The translations under genes and the position numbers were made by a program. DNA of 64,000 bases from Shewanella indica (GTDB lineage Bacteria; Pseudomonadota; Gammaproteobacteria; Enterobacterales; Shewanellaceae), in the NCBI RefSeq assembly GCF_002836975.1, contig NZ_NIJK01000012.1, forward strand, positions 1,131-65,130, in the 5' to 3' direction. This document shows positions 1 to 8,498 of the stretch, piece by piece. The first letter of the stretch is position 1. Every line of letters starts with the position of its first letter. Under the pieces are notes generated by a model. That model searched no databases and was not told the DNA's origin. It was given only the letters and a program-made list of their open reading frames with translations.

Positions 1-106
1 TTAAAATAGGTCGATAACAGCGCCCACTTGTTGCGCCAGGACTTGATGACCACAGCAAAAAAATACAGGACAGCCATATCTTTTTGATGTTTCACACTGA
101 TGCTAA

Positions 107-338
107 ACCCGCGAGGTGATCGCCAGCGTGTCAAAGGATTACCGCAGCCCAAAAACGTGGCTGGGCAGTGAAGATGAAAACGTGCTCAAGCTGCTATCTG
201 AACTCATGGAAACGGTAGCCGAGCTGGCAACCATCTGTGCCAGTCATACCCACAGCACCAGCCCGGCACCGAATGAGGCTGGAGACGGCGAGTGCAGCAG
301 CCGCGCAAAAGGCCAGACTAGACCCAATCACCAAGTAA
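107..338 (+). pseudogene. Frameshifted remnant resembling the C-terminus of a phage baseplate-type protein
   Basis: The frame open after a TAA at 104 encodes a segment with WLGSEDENVLKLLSELM and then SHTHSTSPAPNE. This resembles the end of phage baseplate/spike accessory proteins, which often finish with a His-Thr-His motif, a Pro/Ala stretch and a K-x-R-L-x-P-I tail. That tail (AAAAQKARLDPITK, stop at 336-338) is present but lies in the +1 frame relative to the first part. This suggests a single-base indel near 255-290 in a decayed gene. No start codon with a ribosome site is visible. The assignment rests on motif memory only, so this could be chance. Confidence 0.3.
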
Positions 339-898
339 GCCATAGACAACCCAGTATTTACTCGATACCGGCTCAGCTCCCACCAGGAACCTGAGCCGTT
401 TTTCATATCAGCCCACAGTAAAGCCCCACCCAACAATCAAAACTGACGATGCTGCAGCACAGACGCGGCTGGCTATTCTGGCCACGTAAACCACCACCTA
501 CGCAATTCTACGTCACGAAATCCGCACTCTTCCTCACCCTCCTGCGCGGTTTGCACCTCAAAATTTTTTCAGTTTTGAATTTGTTCAGTTTATGGCGCCC
601 CCAAGCGCAGACACTGGGCCGGGGAAAGGATCGAAGATCTGAAAAGATCGCGGTTAATTTCACTGTTTTACAGTTCTACTAGGTTGGATTGACCATGGGT
701 GCAGGCGTAAAAGCCGCAGCAGCACGGGGTTTTGCGTGGATTCCGTGAGGGTATGAGAGAAAGCCAGAAAACGGCGGCCATACTAAAGCAGTTGATCAAT
801 AAGACGTTAAAAGGATCCAGAACTGAAAAGGATGGATGTGGCAGCACCAGTAATTTCTCTGCTGCCACTTTGCTGCCATTTCTACTAAATTGGCAAAG
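339..898. other. Gene-poor stretch downstream of ssrA
   Basis: No open frame here has a convincing start, ribosome site or recognisable domain. A repeated CTGCTGCCA/TTGCTGCCA motif lies at about 860-880, just before the ssrA terminator. The 3' end of ssrA is a common integration site for phages and islands, so decayed mobile DNA is a plausible reading. No attachment-site duplicate of the ssrA 3' end was found inside the window. Confidence 0.4.
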
Positions 899-928
899 AA
901 AAAGGGTTAGCATTTCTGCTAACCCTTT
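899..928 (-). terminator. Intrinsic terminator of ssrA
   Basis: On the minus strand the arm AAAGGGTTAGCA and its perfect complement TGCTAACCCTTT flank a 4-nt loop and are followed by a T-rich tract. It lies about 8 nt beyond the CCA end of tmRNA, as expected for an ssrA terminator. Confidence 0.85.
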
Positions 929-936
929 GTTTTATT

Positions 937-1291
937 TGGTGGAGGCGGCGGGACTTGAACCCGCGTCCGAAAAACCTACGCTCAAGGCGCTACATGCTTA
1001 GTCTCTCTTTTATTTAACCGGTTGAACTCCGAAAGACAGGATTCCAAACGGTGAGCCTGGTACTGTTTCGCGGTTCACCCCCAGACAAGGTTCCCTCGCT
1101 AGCACTATGTAAGGTGACCATCAAATCCACTGCCCATGTGCGAGACCTGTGGTAGATGGCTAGCGGCCTTAAGCTGCTAGAGCGTAGTTATCGTCGTTTG
1201 CAACTATAACTGTGCGGCTTTTTACGAGGCCAACCGCCCCTCGGCATGCTCCCGGAGTTTCGCGAATCCCGTCGAATCCAGAATCGCCCCC
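937..1291 (-). ncRNA. ssrA: Transfer-messenger RNA (tmRNA, 10Sa RNA)
   Basis: tmRNA rescues stalled ribosomes: it enters as an alanyl-tRNA mimic, then serves as mRNA for a degradation tag. On the minus strand the 5' end begins GGGGGCGATTCTGGATTCGA, the conserved tmRNA start. The 3' end has the T-arm GGTTCAAGTCCCGCC followed by encoded CCA at 937-939. The roughly 355-nt length fits one-piece gammaproteobacterial tmRNA. A tag frame is present in the middle. The partner smpB lies 115 nt upstream on the same strand. The 5' boundary could be off by a base or two because the mature end is made by RNase P. Confidence 0.97.
1169..1201 (-). other. tmRNA proteolysis-tag reading frame
   Basis: Starting at the resume codon GCA, the frame reads A-N-D-D-N-Y-A-L-A-A then TAA. 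With the alanine carried by tmRNA itself the tag is AANDDNYALAA. It differs from the E. coli tag only by Asp in place of Glu at the fifth position. The terminal LAA, the recognition signal for ClpXP/ClpAP, is intact. Confidence 0.93.
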
Positions 1292-1302
1292 GTGATGTAT
1301 CG

Positions 1303-1332
1303 ATTGTAACCCCTTTACCACCTGCTTACCAA
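1303..1332 (-). promoter_or_regulatory. Probable sigma-70 promoter of ssrA
   Basis: Read on the minus strand, TTGGTA (1332-1327) and TACAAT (1308-1303) are separated by 18 nt. The TACAAT box ends 11 nt before the mature tmRNA 5' end, leaving room for a short leader removed by RNase P. It lies between the smpB stop and ssrA, so ssrA can be transcribed independently of smpB. Confidence 0.55.
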
Positions 1333-1406
1333 GGCTTTAATTAGCAAAGGACAATCACTTGCTGGTTATCCGTACAATTGGCGTGCGAAATAACAGCAAA
1401 TATCAG

Positions 1407-1892
1407 TTACTTGCTCTTCATGACCCGGGCTTTTTCGATAGCCCAGTCACGTTGTTTAATATCGTCGCGTTTATCGTGGGCTTTCTTGCCCTTACCCAAG
1501 CCTATCTCAACCTTGACCCAGGCCCCTTTACGCCAGTACATGGAGATGGGCACTATGGCGTAACCCTGCCTTTCAACCAAGCCGGCCAGACGGTCCAGTT
1601 CACGGCGATTAAGCAGCAGTTTACGCATGCGGGTTGGGTCGCAGACCACATGAGTCGATGCCGCGCTGAGTGGGGTGATATTACAGTTGTGCAGGAAGGC
1701 TTCGCCATTTTTCAGCATGACAAAGCTTTCCGACAGATTCACCTTGCCGGCGCGGATGGATTTGACCTCCCATCCCATTAGGGACAGACCGGCCTCGAAT
1801 TTTTCATCGAAGCGATATTCAAAGGTCGCACGCTTGTTCCGGGCAATGGTTGCCGGAGCGTTTGCGGATTTTTTTGCATTCTTCTTAGCCAT
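1407..1892 (-). CDS. smpB: SsrA-binding protein SmpB
   Basis: SmpB binds the tRNA-like domain of tmRNA and delivers it to stalled ribosomes. The 161-residue product shows the family pattern: an N-terminal R-N-K-R-A-T-F-E-Y segment, the [19 protein letters not shown] core, LLLNRREL in the beta-barrel, and a basic C-terminal tail ([14 protein letters not shown]) that reads the empty mRNA channel. The open frame extends 53 codons further upstream, but the MAKKN start gives the usual family length and N-terminus. It is upstream of ssrA on the same strand and divergent from ratA. Confidence 0.95.
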   Translation of the reverse strand: MAKKNAKKSANAPATIARNKRATFEYRFDEKFEAGLSLMGWEVKSIRAGKVNLSESFVMLKNGEAFLHNCNITPLSAASTHVVCDPTRMRKLLLNRRELDRLAGLVERQGYAIVPISMYWRKGAWVKVEIGLGKGKKAHDKRDDIKQRDWAIEKARVMKSK

Positions 1893-2099
1893 AGGCTGGC
1901 TATTATACGCAGCAGCAGCCAATTTGGAATTGGGCTGGAAGAATATTTTGAGTTGCGGGCAGTAGCTTAGGGTTTTGTTGCTGGCTTTTTGAGCGCTTAC
2001 AGAGGTAGAACTCATTGCGATGGAACAAAGGATGCGTTTTTTGACCGGCATGCTAAAATCCGGGTCTGTTTTGAGTCAGCCAAGAGTATCAACCAACGG

Positions 2100-2537
2100 A
2101 TGCCACAGATTTCCCGCAGTGTTCTGGTGCGTTACAGTGCGATGCAGATGTACCAGCTAGTCAATGATGTCGAGTCCTATAAAGAGTTTCTCCCTGGTTG
2201 CGTTGGCGGCAAGGTGTTGGAGTTTGATGGCAAAACCATGCTGGCGTCGGTAGATATCAGTAAAGCCGGGATCAGCAAGACCTTTACCACCCGTAATCAG
2301 GTGGTGGAGGGTAAAAGTATTGAGCTGCAACTGGAGAATGGCCCTTTCAAGCATTTGACCGGTCATTGGTATTTTACCGAGTTGGCAGAAGATGCATGTA
2401 AGGTGGAGTTTGAGTTGAATTTTGAGTTCTCCAGCGCCTTGGTGGGTATGGCATTCGGCAAGGTATTCAAAGAGCTGGTTACCTCTATGGTTACGGCTTT
2501 TACTCAAAGGGCGAAGGAAGTATACAGTGGCAAGTGA
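2100..2537 (+). CDS. ratA: RatA-family SRPBCC/COQ10-type protein
   Basis: This 145-residue START/SRPBCC-fold protein matches the family next to smpB in gammaproteobacteria (YfjG/RatA in E. coli). There it was described as an inhibitor of 70S ribosome association, and it is also related to COQ10 quinone-binding proteins. Motifs include MPQISRSVLVRYSA at the start, YKEFLPGC, and a C-terminal amphipathic helix (FKELVTSMVTAFTQRA). The start at 2100 was chosen over an in-frame start 37 codons upstream because it matches the family N-terminus. Its last 11 nt overlap rnfH. Which of the two proposed functions applies here cannot be told from sequence. Confidence 0.9.
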   Translation: MPQISRSVLVRYSAMQMYQLVNDVESYKEFLPGCVGGKVLEFDGKTMLASVDISKAGISKTFTTRNQVVEGKSIELQLENGPFKHLTGHWYFTELAEDACKVEFELNFEFSSALVGMAFGKVFKELVTSMVTAFTQRAKEVYSGK

Positions 2538-2862
2538 ACAGGAAAAATTCAGTGTCGATGTTATTTATGCCTTACCGACACAACAGAAAGTGATCAGTGT
2601 TTCCGTGACGCCGGGTACCAGTTTTATCGAGGCTGTGCGTCAGAGTAACATCCAGGCTTTTTTCCCTGAGATTGACTTGGAAACGGTGAAACTCGGCACC
2701 TTCAGCCGTCAGGTCAAACACGATGACGAAGTTGAACCCGGGCAGAGAATTGAAATCTATCGTCCTTTGATTGCCGACCCTAAAGAGGTACGCCGTAAGC
2801 GTGCCGAGAAGGCCGCGGAGGAAGGGCGGATCAATAAAGTGACCGGCGCCAAAATCAACTGA
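2527..2862 (+). CDS. rnfH: RnfH-family ubiquitin-like fold protein
   Basis: A 111-residue small protein of the RnfH (UPF0125) family with a beta-grasp fold. Its biochemical role is unproven. It starts with GTG at 2527, inside the end of ratA, which indicates translational coupling. An upstream ATG in the same frame lies deep within ratA and gives a non-family N-terminus. Visible family features are VDVIYALP near the start, the R-I-E-I-Y-R-P-L segment after the beta-grasp core, and a basic tail RRKRAEKAAEEGRINKVTG. The gene order smpB/ratA-rnfH/bamE is conserved in gammaproteobacteria. Confidence 0.9.
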   Translation: MASEQEKFSVDVIYALPTQQKVISVSVTPGTSFIEAVRQSNIQAFFPEIDLETVKLGTFSRQVKHDDEVEPGQRIEIYRPLIADPKEVRRKRAEKAAEEGRINKVTGAKIN

Positions 2863-2872
2863 GTTACTTTGC

Positions 2873-2928
2873 TGAATCCAAGACATTAAAAAAGCGCCAA
2901 TAGGCGCTTTTTTAATGTCTTGGATTCA
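2873..2928. terminator. Long bidirectional terminator between rnfH and bamE
   Basis: Two perfectly complementary 26-nt arms (2873-2898 and 2903-2928) surround a 4-nt loop. The inner GCGCC/GGCGC pairs are flanked by A6 and T6 tracts, so the hairpin can terminate the convergent rnfH and bamE transcripts. The arms extend well past the tracts, which is longer than a standard intrinsic terminator needs. Confidence 0.85.
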
Positions 2929-2945
2929 AGTTTAGGCGTAAGCCA

Positions 2946-3443
2946 TTACTTACGGTCCTGTTCGTGTTTATTCATTTTGGTTGGATCCTGCTCTTCAACC
3001 AAAGGTTTTTCATCGCCGCGTTGCTGTGGGATCTGCGGCGTCAGCTCAGGGCTGTTGGCCATTGGCAGGCTACTTTGTTCCAGCGGGGTATTGAATTCAT
3101 TACTCAGTTCGTAATCCCCTGTGACCTTGGCCAATTGATCGCCACTAAAGTGCAGGATCAGTTCTTTATGGGTAATGCTGGCATCACGACCACTCTTGTA
3201 ATGGTAAACATAGTACCAGGTATCATCCTTGAAGCTGTCCCGCAGTACAGGACGCCCAAGCACAAATTCCACCTGCTCCTTGGTCATGTCGATGCGCAGC
3301 TTTTCCACCTGCTGAGGCTCCATATAGTTGCCCTGTGGAATATCAGGCTTGTACACCAGCCAGTCAAAGACACTGCAGGCACTGAGTGAGAGGGTGAGCG
3401 CACTAACGCTCAGCAGGGTAAGACTTTGCTTTTTAATTGACAT
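2946..3443 (-). CDS. bamE: Outer membrane assembly lipoprotein BamE (SmpA)
   Basis: BamE is a lipoprotein of the BAM complex that inserts beta-barrel proteins into the outer membrane. The 165-residue precursor has a signal peptide ending in the lipobox L-S-A-C, then VYKPDIPQGNYM. The SmpA/OmlA core follows: VEKLRIDMTKEQVEFVLGRP, DTWYYVYHY and LILHFSGDQL. The C-terminal tail (residues about 120-165) is Pro/Gln/Glu-rich and longer than in E. coli BamE. The start at 3443 places the signal peptide at the N-terminus; the frame itself runs 43 codons further upstream. It converges with rnfH. Confidence 0.93.
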   Translation of the reverse strand: MSIKKQSLTLLSVSALTLSLSACSVFDWLVYKPDIPQGNYMEPQQVEKLRIDMTKEQVEFVLGRPVLRDSFKDDTWYYVYHYKSGRDASITHKELILHFSGDQLAKVTGDYELSNEFNTPLEQSSLPMANSPELTPQIPQQRGDEKPLVEEQDPTKMNKHEQDRK

Positions 3444-3927
3444 TGAATGTGCTACTTCATGAAAAACTGTCGGCCATAATACCCAAGCCCAGCCCGTGCT
3501 GACAAGGGCTATTGACTCGGCGCTTGAGGCTTCGACAACATAAAAGTGACTTGGTTCGTCTCGCTGTTGCAAAATTGTTGTTTTGGCTCAAATTAACCTC
3601 TGGAAAATAGAATAAATTAACGGGAGGGTTATTTTAGTCGCTTCGGACAAAATCGGTGCCAGATCGACTAACAAGAAATTTTGAACTCGCTTTACCGGCT
3701 TGCAATAAGCCTGCTGCAGCATTGAAAACCATTTGTATTTAAAAGACTTATTTTTAAATACGTTCAAAATTTCGGTTATCAAGGCCTATAAAGCTGGCTA
3801 TACTGAAACTCCCGTGATAGGCCCAAGTAAAAGCTGCTTTGGGTCATTTAAATCATCCATGCCTTTTATCCCTGTATATAAGTGTGGCAAACAACAGCCT
3901 TCTATTGCTATTTGTTAAGGAGTCTCG
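3444..3927. other. AT-rich intergenic region
   Basis: This 484-nt AT-rich gap separates divergent bamE and the antiporter gene and must hold both promoters. No convincing gene, operator or RNA fold was seen. A Shine-Dalgarno-like AAGGAG lies just before the antiporter start. Confidence 0.5.
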
Positions 3928-5697
3928 ATGGAACAGGCCGGCATCTTTACCTCAGTGCTCATGTTTTTGCTCGCTGCCGTGGTGTTGGTTCCACTTGGCA
4001 AGCGCTTTGGTATAGGCCCCATACTTTCTTACCTTGCCGCCGGTGTACTGCTTGGACCGGGCGGTATTGCTGTGGTTTCCGAGCCGGCAGCTGTGCTTCA
4101 TTTTGCCGAGCTTGGGGTGATCCTCATGCTGTTTGTCATGGGGCTTGAATTGACTCCTGGCAAACTCTGGGAACTTCGCAGTGCCATATTCGGCCTCGGC
4201 AGTGGTCAGTTACTGCTGTCCTGGGCAGTGGTCAGCGCTTTGGCATTCGGTGTCGGGCTTTCCATCGAAGCCGCTATTATTGTTGGCGCAGCGCTATCCC
4301 TGTCTTCTACAGCATTTGCGGTGCAATTAATGAATGAGCAGCGACTGCTCACCACACCAGTAGGTCGTGACGCCTTTGGGGTGTTGCTGATGCAGGATCT
4401 GGCGGTGATCCCCATGATGCTGCTGATTGCCTATCTGTCGCCAAGCGGCGCCGATCCGGCTCATCATGCCGTGCCCTGGTATTGGACCTGTTTGGCGCTC
4501 TTGGGATTTTTGCTGGTGGGGAAATACCTGCTTCCCAAAGTATTGCAGTTGGTGGCGGCCAGTGGGGTGCGCGAAGTGCTGACGGCGTTTTCGTTATTGC
4601 TGGTGATGGGCAGCGCGGCGCTAATGGCCTGGCTAGGGCTTTCTGCCGGTATGGGGGCGTTTTTGGCCGGTATCATGCTGGCCAACTCGGGTTATCGCCA
4701 TCAGCTTGAAACCGATATTGAGCCTTTCAAGGGCTTGCTTTTGGGGCTGTTTTTCATGGCTGTAGGCATGACCATGGATCTGGGCTTACTGCTGAAGGAG
4801 CCTTTGGCGTTGTTGGGGATCCTCTTTGGCATGCTGGCGGTGAAGACTTTGGTACTTATGTTGCTTGGGAAGTTTAGACACCATACCTGGCGCAGTGCCA
4901 TGGTGTTGGGGTTGATCTTGGCCGAAGGCGGTGAATTTGCTTTTGTATTGCTTTCCCAGGCACAGTTGTCAGGGCTTTTATCTGAGAAAATCAGCCAGAT
5001 GTTGGTATTGGCTATAGGCTTGTCGATGGCGATAACGCCTTATTTGCTGAAGTTGTTCAGGTTGCTTGGCAAACCTGTGGAAGCGAGCCGTTTACCTGAT
5101 GTGATAGAAGGGTCAGAAAGTGAAGTGGTCATCGCCGGTTTTGGCCGTATGGGGCAGATCACCGGCCGTATTTTGGCATCCTCAGGGATCCCGTTTGTGG
5201 CGCTGGATAAAGATGCCCGTCATGTGGACGTGGTGCGCCAATTTGGTGGTGAAGTGTATTTTGGTGATGCCAAGCGGCTCGATATGCTGTTTTCGGCCGG
5301 TTTGCCCAAGGCGCGGGTGATCCTGGTAGCGGTCAACAATGTGGAAGATTCATTGCAGATAGTGACTCAGGTGAAGACGCACTTTCCTCATGTGGCCGTG
5401 GTCGCCAGGGCCCGTGACCGTAACCATGCCTATCGTTTGATGAGTCTTGGGGTGACGTCGGTATTTCGGGAAACCTTCGGTTCGGCCCTCAGTGCCAGTG
5501 AGAGTGTGTTGCAAACACTGGGACTCAGTCAGGTTCAAGCCAATGAGCGGGTGAAGATATTTGCCGAGCACGACAAGGCACAGGTTGAGGCCGGGGCCAA
5601 GCACAAGGACGATCTTAAGGCGCTTATTCGCTTGTCCAATAAGGGCAGGGCTGAGCTGGAGTCCTTGATGCGGGCTGATAAAGACAAGGGGCTATAA
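3928..5697 (+). CDS. CPA2-family monovalent cation:proton antiporter with TrkA-N domain (KefB/KefC-like)
   Basis: A 589-residue inner-membrane protein with about 12-13 hydrophobic segments in the first 380 residues, followed by a cytoplasmic Rossmann-type TrkA-N/RCK domain. The membrane part shows CPA2 signatures: MGLELTPGKLW, SLSSTAFAVQ and GRDAFGVLLMQDLAVIPM. The RCK domain starts near residue 398 with the nucleotide-binding motif GFGRMGQ and an Asp near the end of strand 2 (ALDKDA). Such proteins exchange K+ (or Na+) for H+; Kef members are gated by glutathione adducts. No KefF/KefG-type ancillary gene is adjacent, so Kef-type gating is not established. A partial MITE end begins immediately after the stop. 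Confidence 0.9.
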   Translation: MEQAGIFTSVLMFLLAAVVLVPLGKRFGIGPILSYLAAGVLLGPGGIAVVSEPAAVLHFAELGVILMLFVMGLELTPGKLWELRSAIFGLGSGQLLLSWAVVSALAFGVGLSIEAAIIVGAALSLSSTAFAVQLMNEQRLLTTPVGRDAFGVLLMQDLAVIPMMLLIAYLSPSGADPAHHAVPWYWTCLALLGFLLVGKYLLPKVLQLVAASGVREVLTAFSLLLVMGSAALMAWLGLSAGMGAFLAGIMLANSGYRHQLETDIEPFKGLLLGLFFMAVGMTMDLGLLLKEPLALLGILFGMLAVKTLVLMLLGKFRHHTWRSAMVLGLILAEGGEFAFVLLSQAQLSGLLSEKISQMLVLAIGLSMAITPYLLKLFRLLGKPVEASRLPDVIEGSESEVVIAGFGRMGQITGRILASSGIPFVALDKDARHVDVVRQFGGEVYFGDAKRLDMLFSAGLPKARVILVAVNNVEDSLQIVTQVKTHFPHVAVVARARDRNHAYRLMSLGVTSVFRETFGSALSASESVLQTLGLSQVQANERVKIFAEHDKAQVEAGAKHKDDLKALIRLSNKGRAELESLMRADKDKGL

Positions 5698-5698
5698 T

Positions 5699-5745
5699 GG
5701 AAGGCACGAACAAGTCCTATGTGCGGTCTGGGGTGGCGTACTGAC
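5699..5745 (+). repeat. Partial MITE-like end (left orientation)
   Basis: Two bases after the antiporter stop, a 19-nt segment matches 17 of 19 positions of the terminal inverted repeat of the complete element at 32201-32464. Patchy similarity to the subterminal region (ATG..., TCTG...) continues for about 25 nt. No opposite end was found before gltA, so this is a solo or decayed end. The rest of the gap up to 6010 shows no gene or recognised site. Confidence 0.5.
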
Positions 5746-6010
5746 CGGCAAGCTAAGCTTTACAACAGAGACCACCGCGAGGAATTATTCGTATTTTTAA
5801 GCGTGGTCGAGTAAATGATAGTTTGTCTTAAGTTTCTTGCTTGGATGCTTGTTTTAAGTTTTGGGCAGTTTTTATTCGGCTTATGGTGAGTTTAGTTTAG
5901 TCAGGTTCTATACCCGATCATTACTATCTCAAGCCTTATTGGGGTGACTGTTTCAAGCGCACGGTTGTAGTTTGGCGTGGATAAAGGGCTGATAGATATT
6001 AAAGAGGTAC

Positions 6011-6042
6011 AAAAAATCCGATGACCAGAGGTCATCGGATTT
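6011..6042 (-). terminator. Intrinsic terminator of gltA
   Basis: On the minus strand a 13-bp perfect stem (AAATCCGATGACC and complement, 3-nt loop) is followed by a T run. It lies 21 nt past the gltA stop. Confidence 0.85.
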
Positions 6043-6062
6043 GGACTTTTAACCACTTAGAT

Positions 6063-7349
6063 TTAACGCTTGTCCAGTTCCACGAAGTCGCGGGAAGTCG
6101 CACCTGTGTAGAGCTGACGTGGACGGCTGATCTTGTGACCAGGCTGATCCAGCATCTCTTTCCAGTGGGCAATCCAGCCAACAGTACGAGCCAGGGCAAA
6201 GATAACGGTAAACATGGAGGTTGGAATACCAATCGCCTTCATGATGATACCTGAGTAGAAGTCGACGTTTGGATAGAGCTTCTTGGAGATGAAGTACTCA
6301 TCTTCCAGGGCGATACGCTCAAGTTCCATGGCAACATCCAGCAGAGGGTCGTTAACCTTGAGTTCGGCCAGCACTTCGTGACAGGTTTCACGCATCACTT
6401 TAGCGCGTGGATCGAAGTTCTTGTAAACCCTGTGACCGAAGCCCATCAGACGGAAAGGATCATCCTTGTCTTTGGCGCGTTCGATAAACTCAGGGATGCG
6501 ATCCACAGTACCGATTTCTTCCAGCATACGCAGACAAGCTTCGTTGGCACCACCATGGGCAGGACCCCACAGCGAAGCGATACCGGCAGCGATACAGGCA
6601 AATGGGTTAGCACCCGAAGAGCCCGCCAGACGCACGGTTGAGGTTGAAGCGTTCTGCTCGTGATCGGCGTGCAGGATAAAGATGCGATCCATGGCACGTT
6701 CCACAATCGGGTTCACCTTGTATTCTTCACAAGGTACAGCGAACATCATCGACAGGAAGTTACCGGCATAGCTCAAGTCGTTGCGTGGGTACACGAACGG
6801 CTGTCCTATGGAGTACTTGTAGCACATGGCGGCAATGGTTGGCATCTTGGAAACCAGGCGGAATGCTGCAATTTCACGATGACGGGCATCGTTGACATCC
6901 AAAGAGTCCTGATAGAAAGAAGACAAAGCGCCTGTCACGCCACAAAGCATGGCCATTGGGTGAGCGTCACGACGGAAGCCTCTGAAAAAGAAGGCCAACT
7001 GCTCATGCACCATGGTATGAGTTTTAACTGTGTAGGCGAATTTTTCATACTCTGCCTTACTTGGCAGCTCGCCGTACAACAGCAGGTAACAGAGATCCAG
7101 GTAGTCGGATTCTGTCGCCAGTTGATCTATCGGATAGCCACGGTGTAACAATACACCCTGCGCACCATCGATATAGGTAATTGCAGATTCACAGGAGGCC
7201 GTCGCGAGAAATCCTGGATCAAAGGTAAAGTAGCCTTTACTGCCGAGTTTACTGATATCGATTACGTCGAAACCAGCAGTTCCTTGTTTCACTGGCAGTT
7301 CAATCGAGTCGTTCCCTGGTAATTCCAATTTGGCTTTTAAATCAGCCAT
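6063..7349 (-). CDS. gltA: Citrate synthase (type II, hexameric)
   Basis: Condenses acetyl-CoA and oxaloacetate to citrate, the entry step of the TCA cycle. The 428-residue length fits the large gram-negative, NADH-sensitive type. The catalytic histidines are in [10 protein letters not shown] and [14 protein letters not shown], and the catalytic Asp is in [11 protein letters not shown] Shine-Dalgarno GGAG lies about 9 nt before the ATG. It is divergent from sdhCDAB-sucABCD across a 412-nt region, the arrangement known from enteric bacteria. Confidence 0.97.
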   Translation of the reverse strand: MADLKAKLELPGNDSIELPVKQGTAGFDVIDISKLGSKGYFTFDPGFLATASCESAITYIDGAQGVLLHRGYPIDQLATESDYLDLCYLLLYGELPSKAEYEKFAYTVKTHTMVHEQLAFFFRGFRRDAHPMAMLCGVTGALSSFYQDSLDVNDARHREIAAFRLVSKMPTIAAMCYKYSIGQPFVYPRNDLSYAGNFLSMMFAVPCEEYKVNPIVERAMDRIFILHADHEQNASTSTVRLAGSSGANPFACIAAGIASLWGPAHGGANEACLRMLEEIGTVDRIPEFIERAKDKDDPFRLMGFGHRVYKNFDPRAKVMRETCHEVLAELKVNDPLLDVAMELERIALEDEYFISKKLYPNVDFYSGIIMKAIGIPTSMFTVIFALARTVGWIAHWKEMLDQPGHKISRPRQLYTGATSRDFVELDKR

Positions 7350-7761
7350 ACCCCGTTCTCCTTACTTCATTCTTATGTGAGTGCGGCATGTCAAACGGCC
7401 ATTACTTTACAGCCAATCCAGATCACATTTCAATTTAAATAAGCGTTTAAATTCGTTAGACCATGGTATAGGTAAGACCAATTTCCCTGATAACACCAGC
7501 ACTTATCCTGTAAAAAGGGCAAAAAAACAAAATTTGGATAATGTGATGTTTGTATTTGACATTTACGACGAGTATACTTGCTGCGGCTCGCAAGAGCTAC
7601 AAACGGCGGGCTTGGTTAGCATATCACTAATTAACTAATTTTGTGTGTTGTCAACAAGTTAGCTTTTTGTTTCAACCTTCTATTGTGAAACCCTTCTCTG
7701 TGACTTCAGTCACAGAACTGTGTAAGAGCAAAATCGGTTCACATAACAAAAAAAATGCTCA
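7350..7761. promoter_or_regulatory. Shared gltA/sdhC control region
   Basis: The 412-nt gap between divergent gltA and sdhC is AT-rich and carries a CRP-type palindrome at 7699-7714. It must hold both promoters. In related bacteria ArcA also acts in this region. ArcA sites are too degenerate to call by eye, so none is claimed. Confidence 0.6.
7699..7714. promoter_or_regulatory. CRP-type binding site upstream of sdhC
   Basis: The sequence TGTGACTTCAGTCACA matches both CRP half-sites (TGTGA-N6-TCACA) exactly. It is centred about 55 nt upstream of the first sdhC start candidate. That position is close to the promoter, and activation or repression depends on the start site, which is not mapped. 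Confidence 0.7.
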
Positions 7762-8157
7762 ATGGAGCTGAGTGAGCAGAACGTGAAAAAGCAAAGACCT
7801 GTCCATTTAGATCTGCAGACCATTCGCTTCCCGGCGACTGCAATTGTGTCCATTCTGCACCGGGTATCCGGTGTGATCATGCTGTTCGCTGTTGGTATAC
7901 TTCTCTGGTTGCTGAACGCCTCGCTGGCGTCGGCCGAGAGTTTCCAAGGCGTACAATCTCTGTTAGACAACTTCGTGGTGAAGTTTATCCTGTGGGGCAT
8001 TCTGACCGCACTGGCTTATCATTTGCTGGGCGGCTTGCGTCACCTGGTAATGGATACCGGTCGTTGGGAAGAGCTACCTTCGGGTAAGGCATCGGCCAAG
8101 GCAGTATTTGTCCTGACCGCAGTGTTTTCTGTATTAGCGGGGATCTGGGTATGGTAA
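7762..8157 (+). CDS. sdhC: Succinate dehydrogenase cytochrome b556 subunit
   Basis: Membrane anchor of complex II that helps bind haem b and ubiquinone. The 131-residue protein has three hydrophobic segments, the quinone-site signature SILHRVSGV, and the haem-ligand region [15 protein letters not shown]. The start is ambiguous: ATG at 7762 has a weak ribosome site, while in-frame GTG at 7783 has a GAGTGAG-like site about 7 nt upstream and would begin V-K-K-Q-R-P, close to the E. coli N-terminal region. sdhD starts within its last codons (7-nt overlap). Confidence 0.93.
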   Translation: MELSEQNVKKQRPVHLDLQTIRFPATAIVSILHRVSGVIMLFAVGILLWLLNASLASAESFQGVQSLLDNFVVKFILWGILTALAYHLLGGLRHLVMDTGRWEELPSGKASAKAVFVLTAVFSVLAGIWVW

Positions 8158-8498
8158 CCAATGCAGCGAGTTTTGGACGCAGTGGTGTTCATGACTTCAT
8201 CCTATTACGCGCAAGTGCCGTCATTCTGGCCGTTTACACTATATTCCTGGTCGGATTTGCAGCTTGCAGTTCACCTCTCACCTACGATGTCTGGCATGGG
8301 CTGTTTGCTTCACTGCCGATGAAAGTCTTTACTCTGCTGGCGCTTATTGCGCTGCTTATCCATGCCTGGATCGGTATTTGGCAGGTACTGACTGACTACG
8401 TCAAAAACGTAGCACTGCGTGGGGTTTTACAGTTTGTCTTTGTCGTGACCGCCTTTGCTTATCTGGCGTCGGGCATAGTAATAGTGTGGGGTGTTTAA
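8151..8498 (+). CDS. sdhD: Succinate dehydrogenase hydrophobic membrane anchor subunit
   Basis: Second membrane anchor of complex II, 115 residues with three hydrophobic helices. The [17 protein letters not shown] segment matches the haem/quinone-site region of E. coli SdhD, with its conserved His and Asp-Tyr. It overlaps sdhC by 7 nt, and its stop codon directly abuts the GTG start of sdhA. That indicates tight translational coupling of sdhC-D-A. Confidence 0.94.
   Translation: MVTNAASFGRSGVHDFILLRASAVILAVYTIFLVGFAACSSPLTYDVWHGLFASLPMKVFTLLALIALLIHAWIGIWQVLTDYVKNVALRGVLQFVFVVTAFAYLASGIVIVWGV

Noticed and set aside
732..1001. Open frame ending in VEAAGLEPASEKPTLKALHA
   Set aside because: It runs into the 3' part of tmRNA on the opposite strand. 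Such translations of tRNA-like ends are common artefacts.
1359..1781. 140-codon open frame on the plus strand
   Set aside because: It is antisense to smpB, which has an unambiguous family match.
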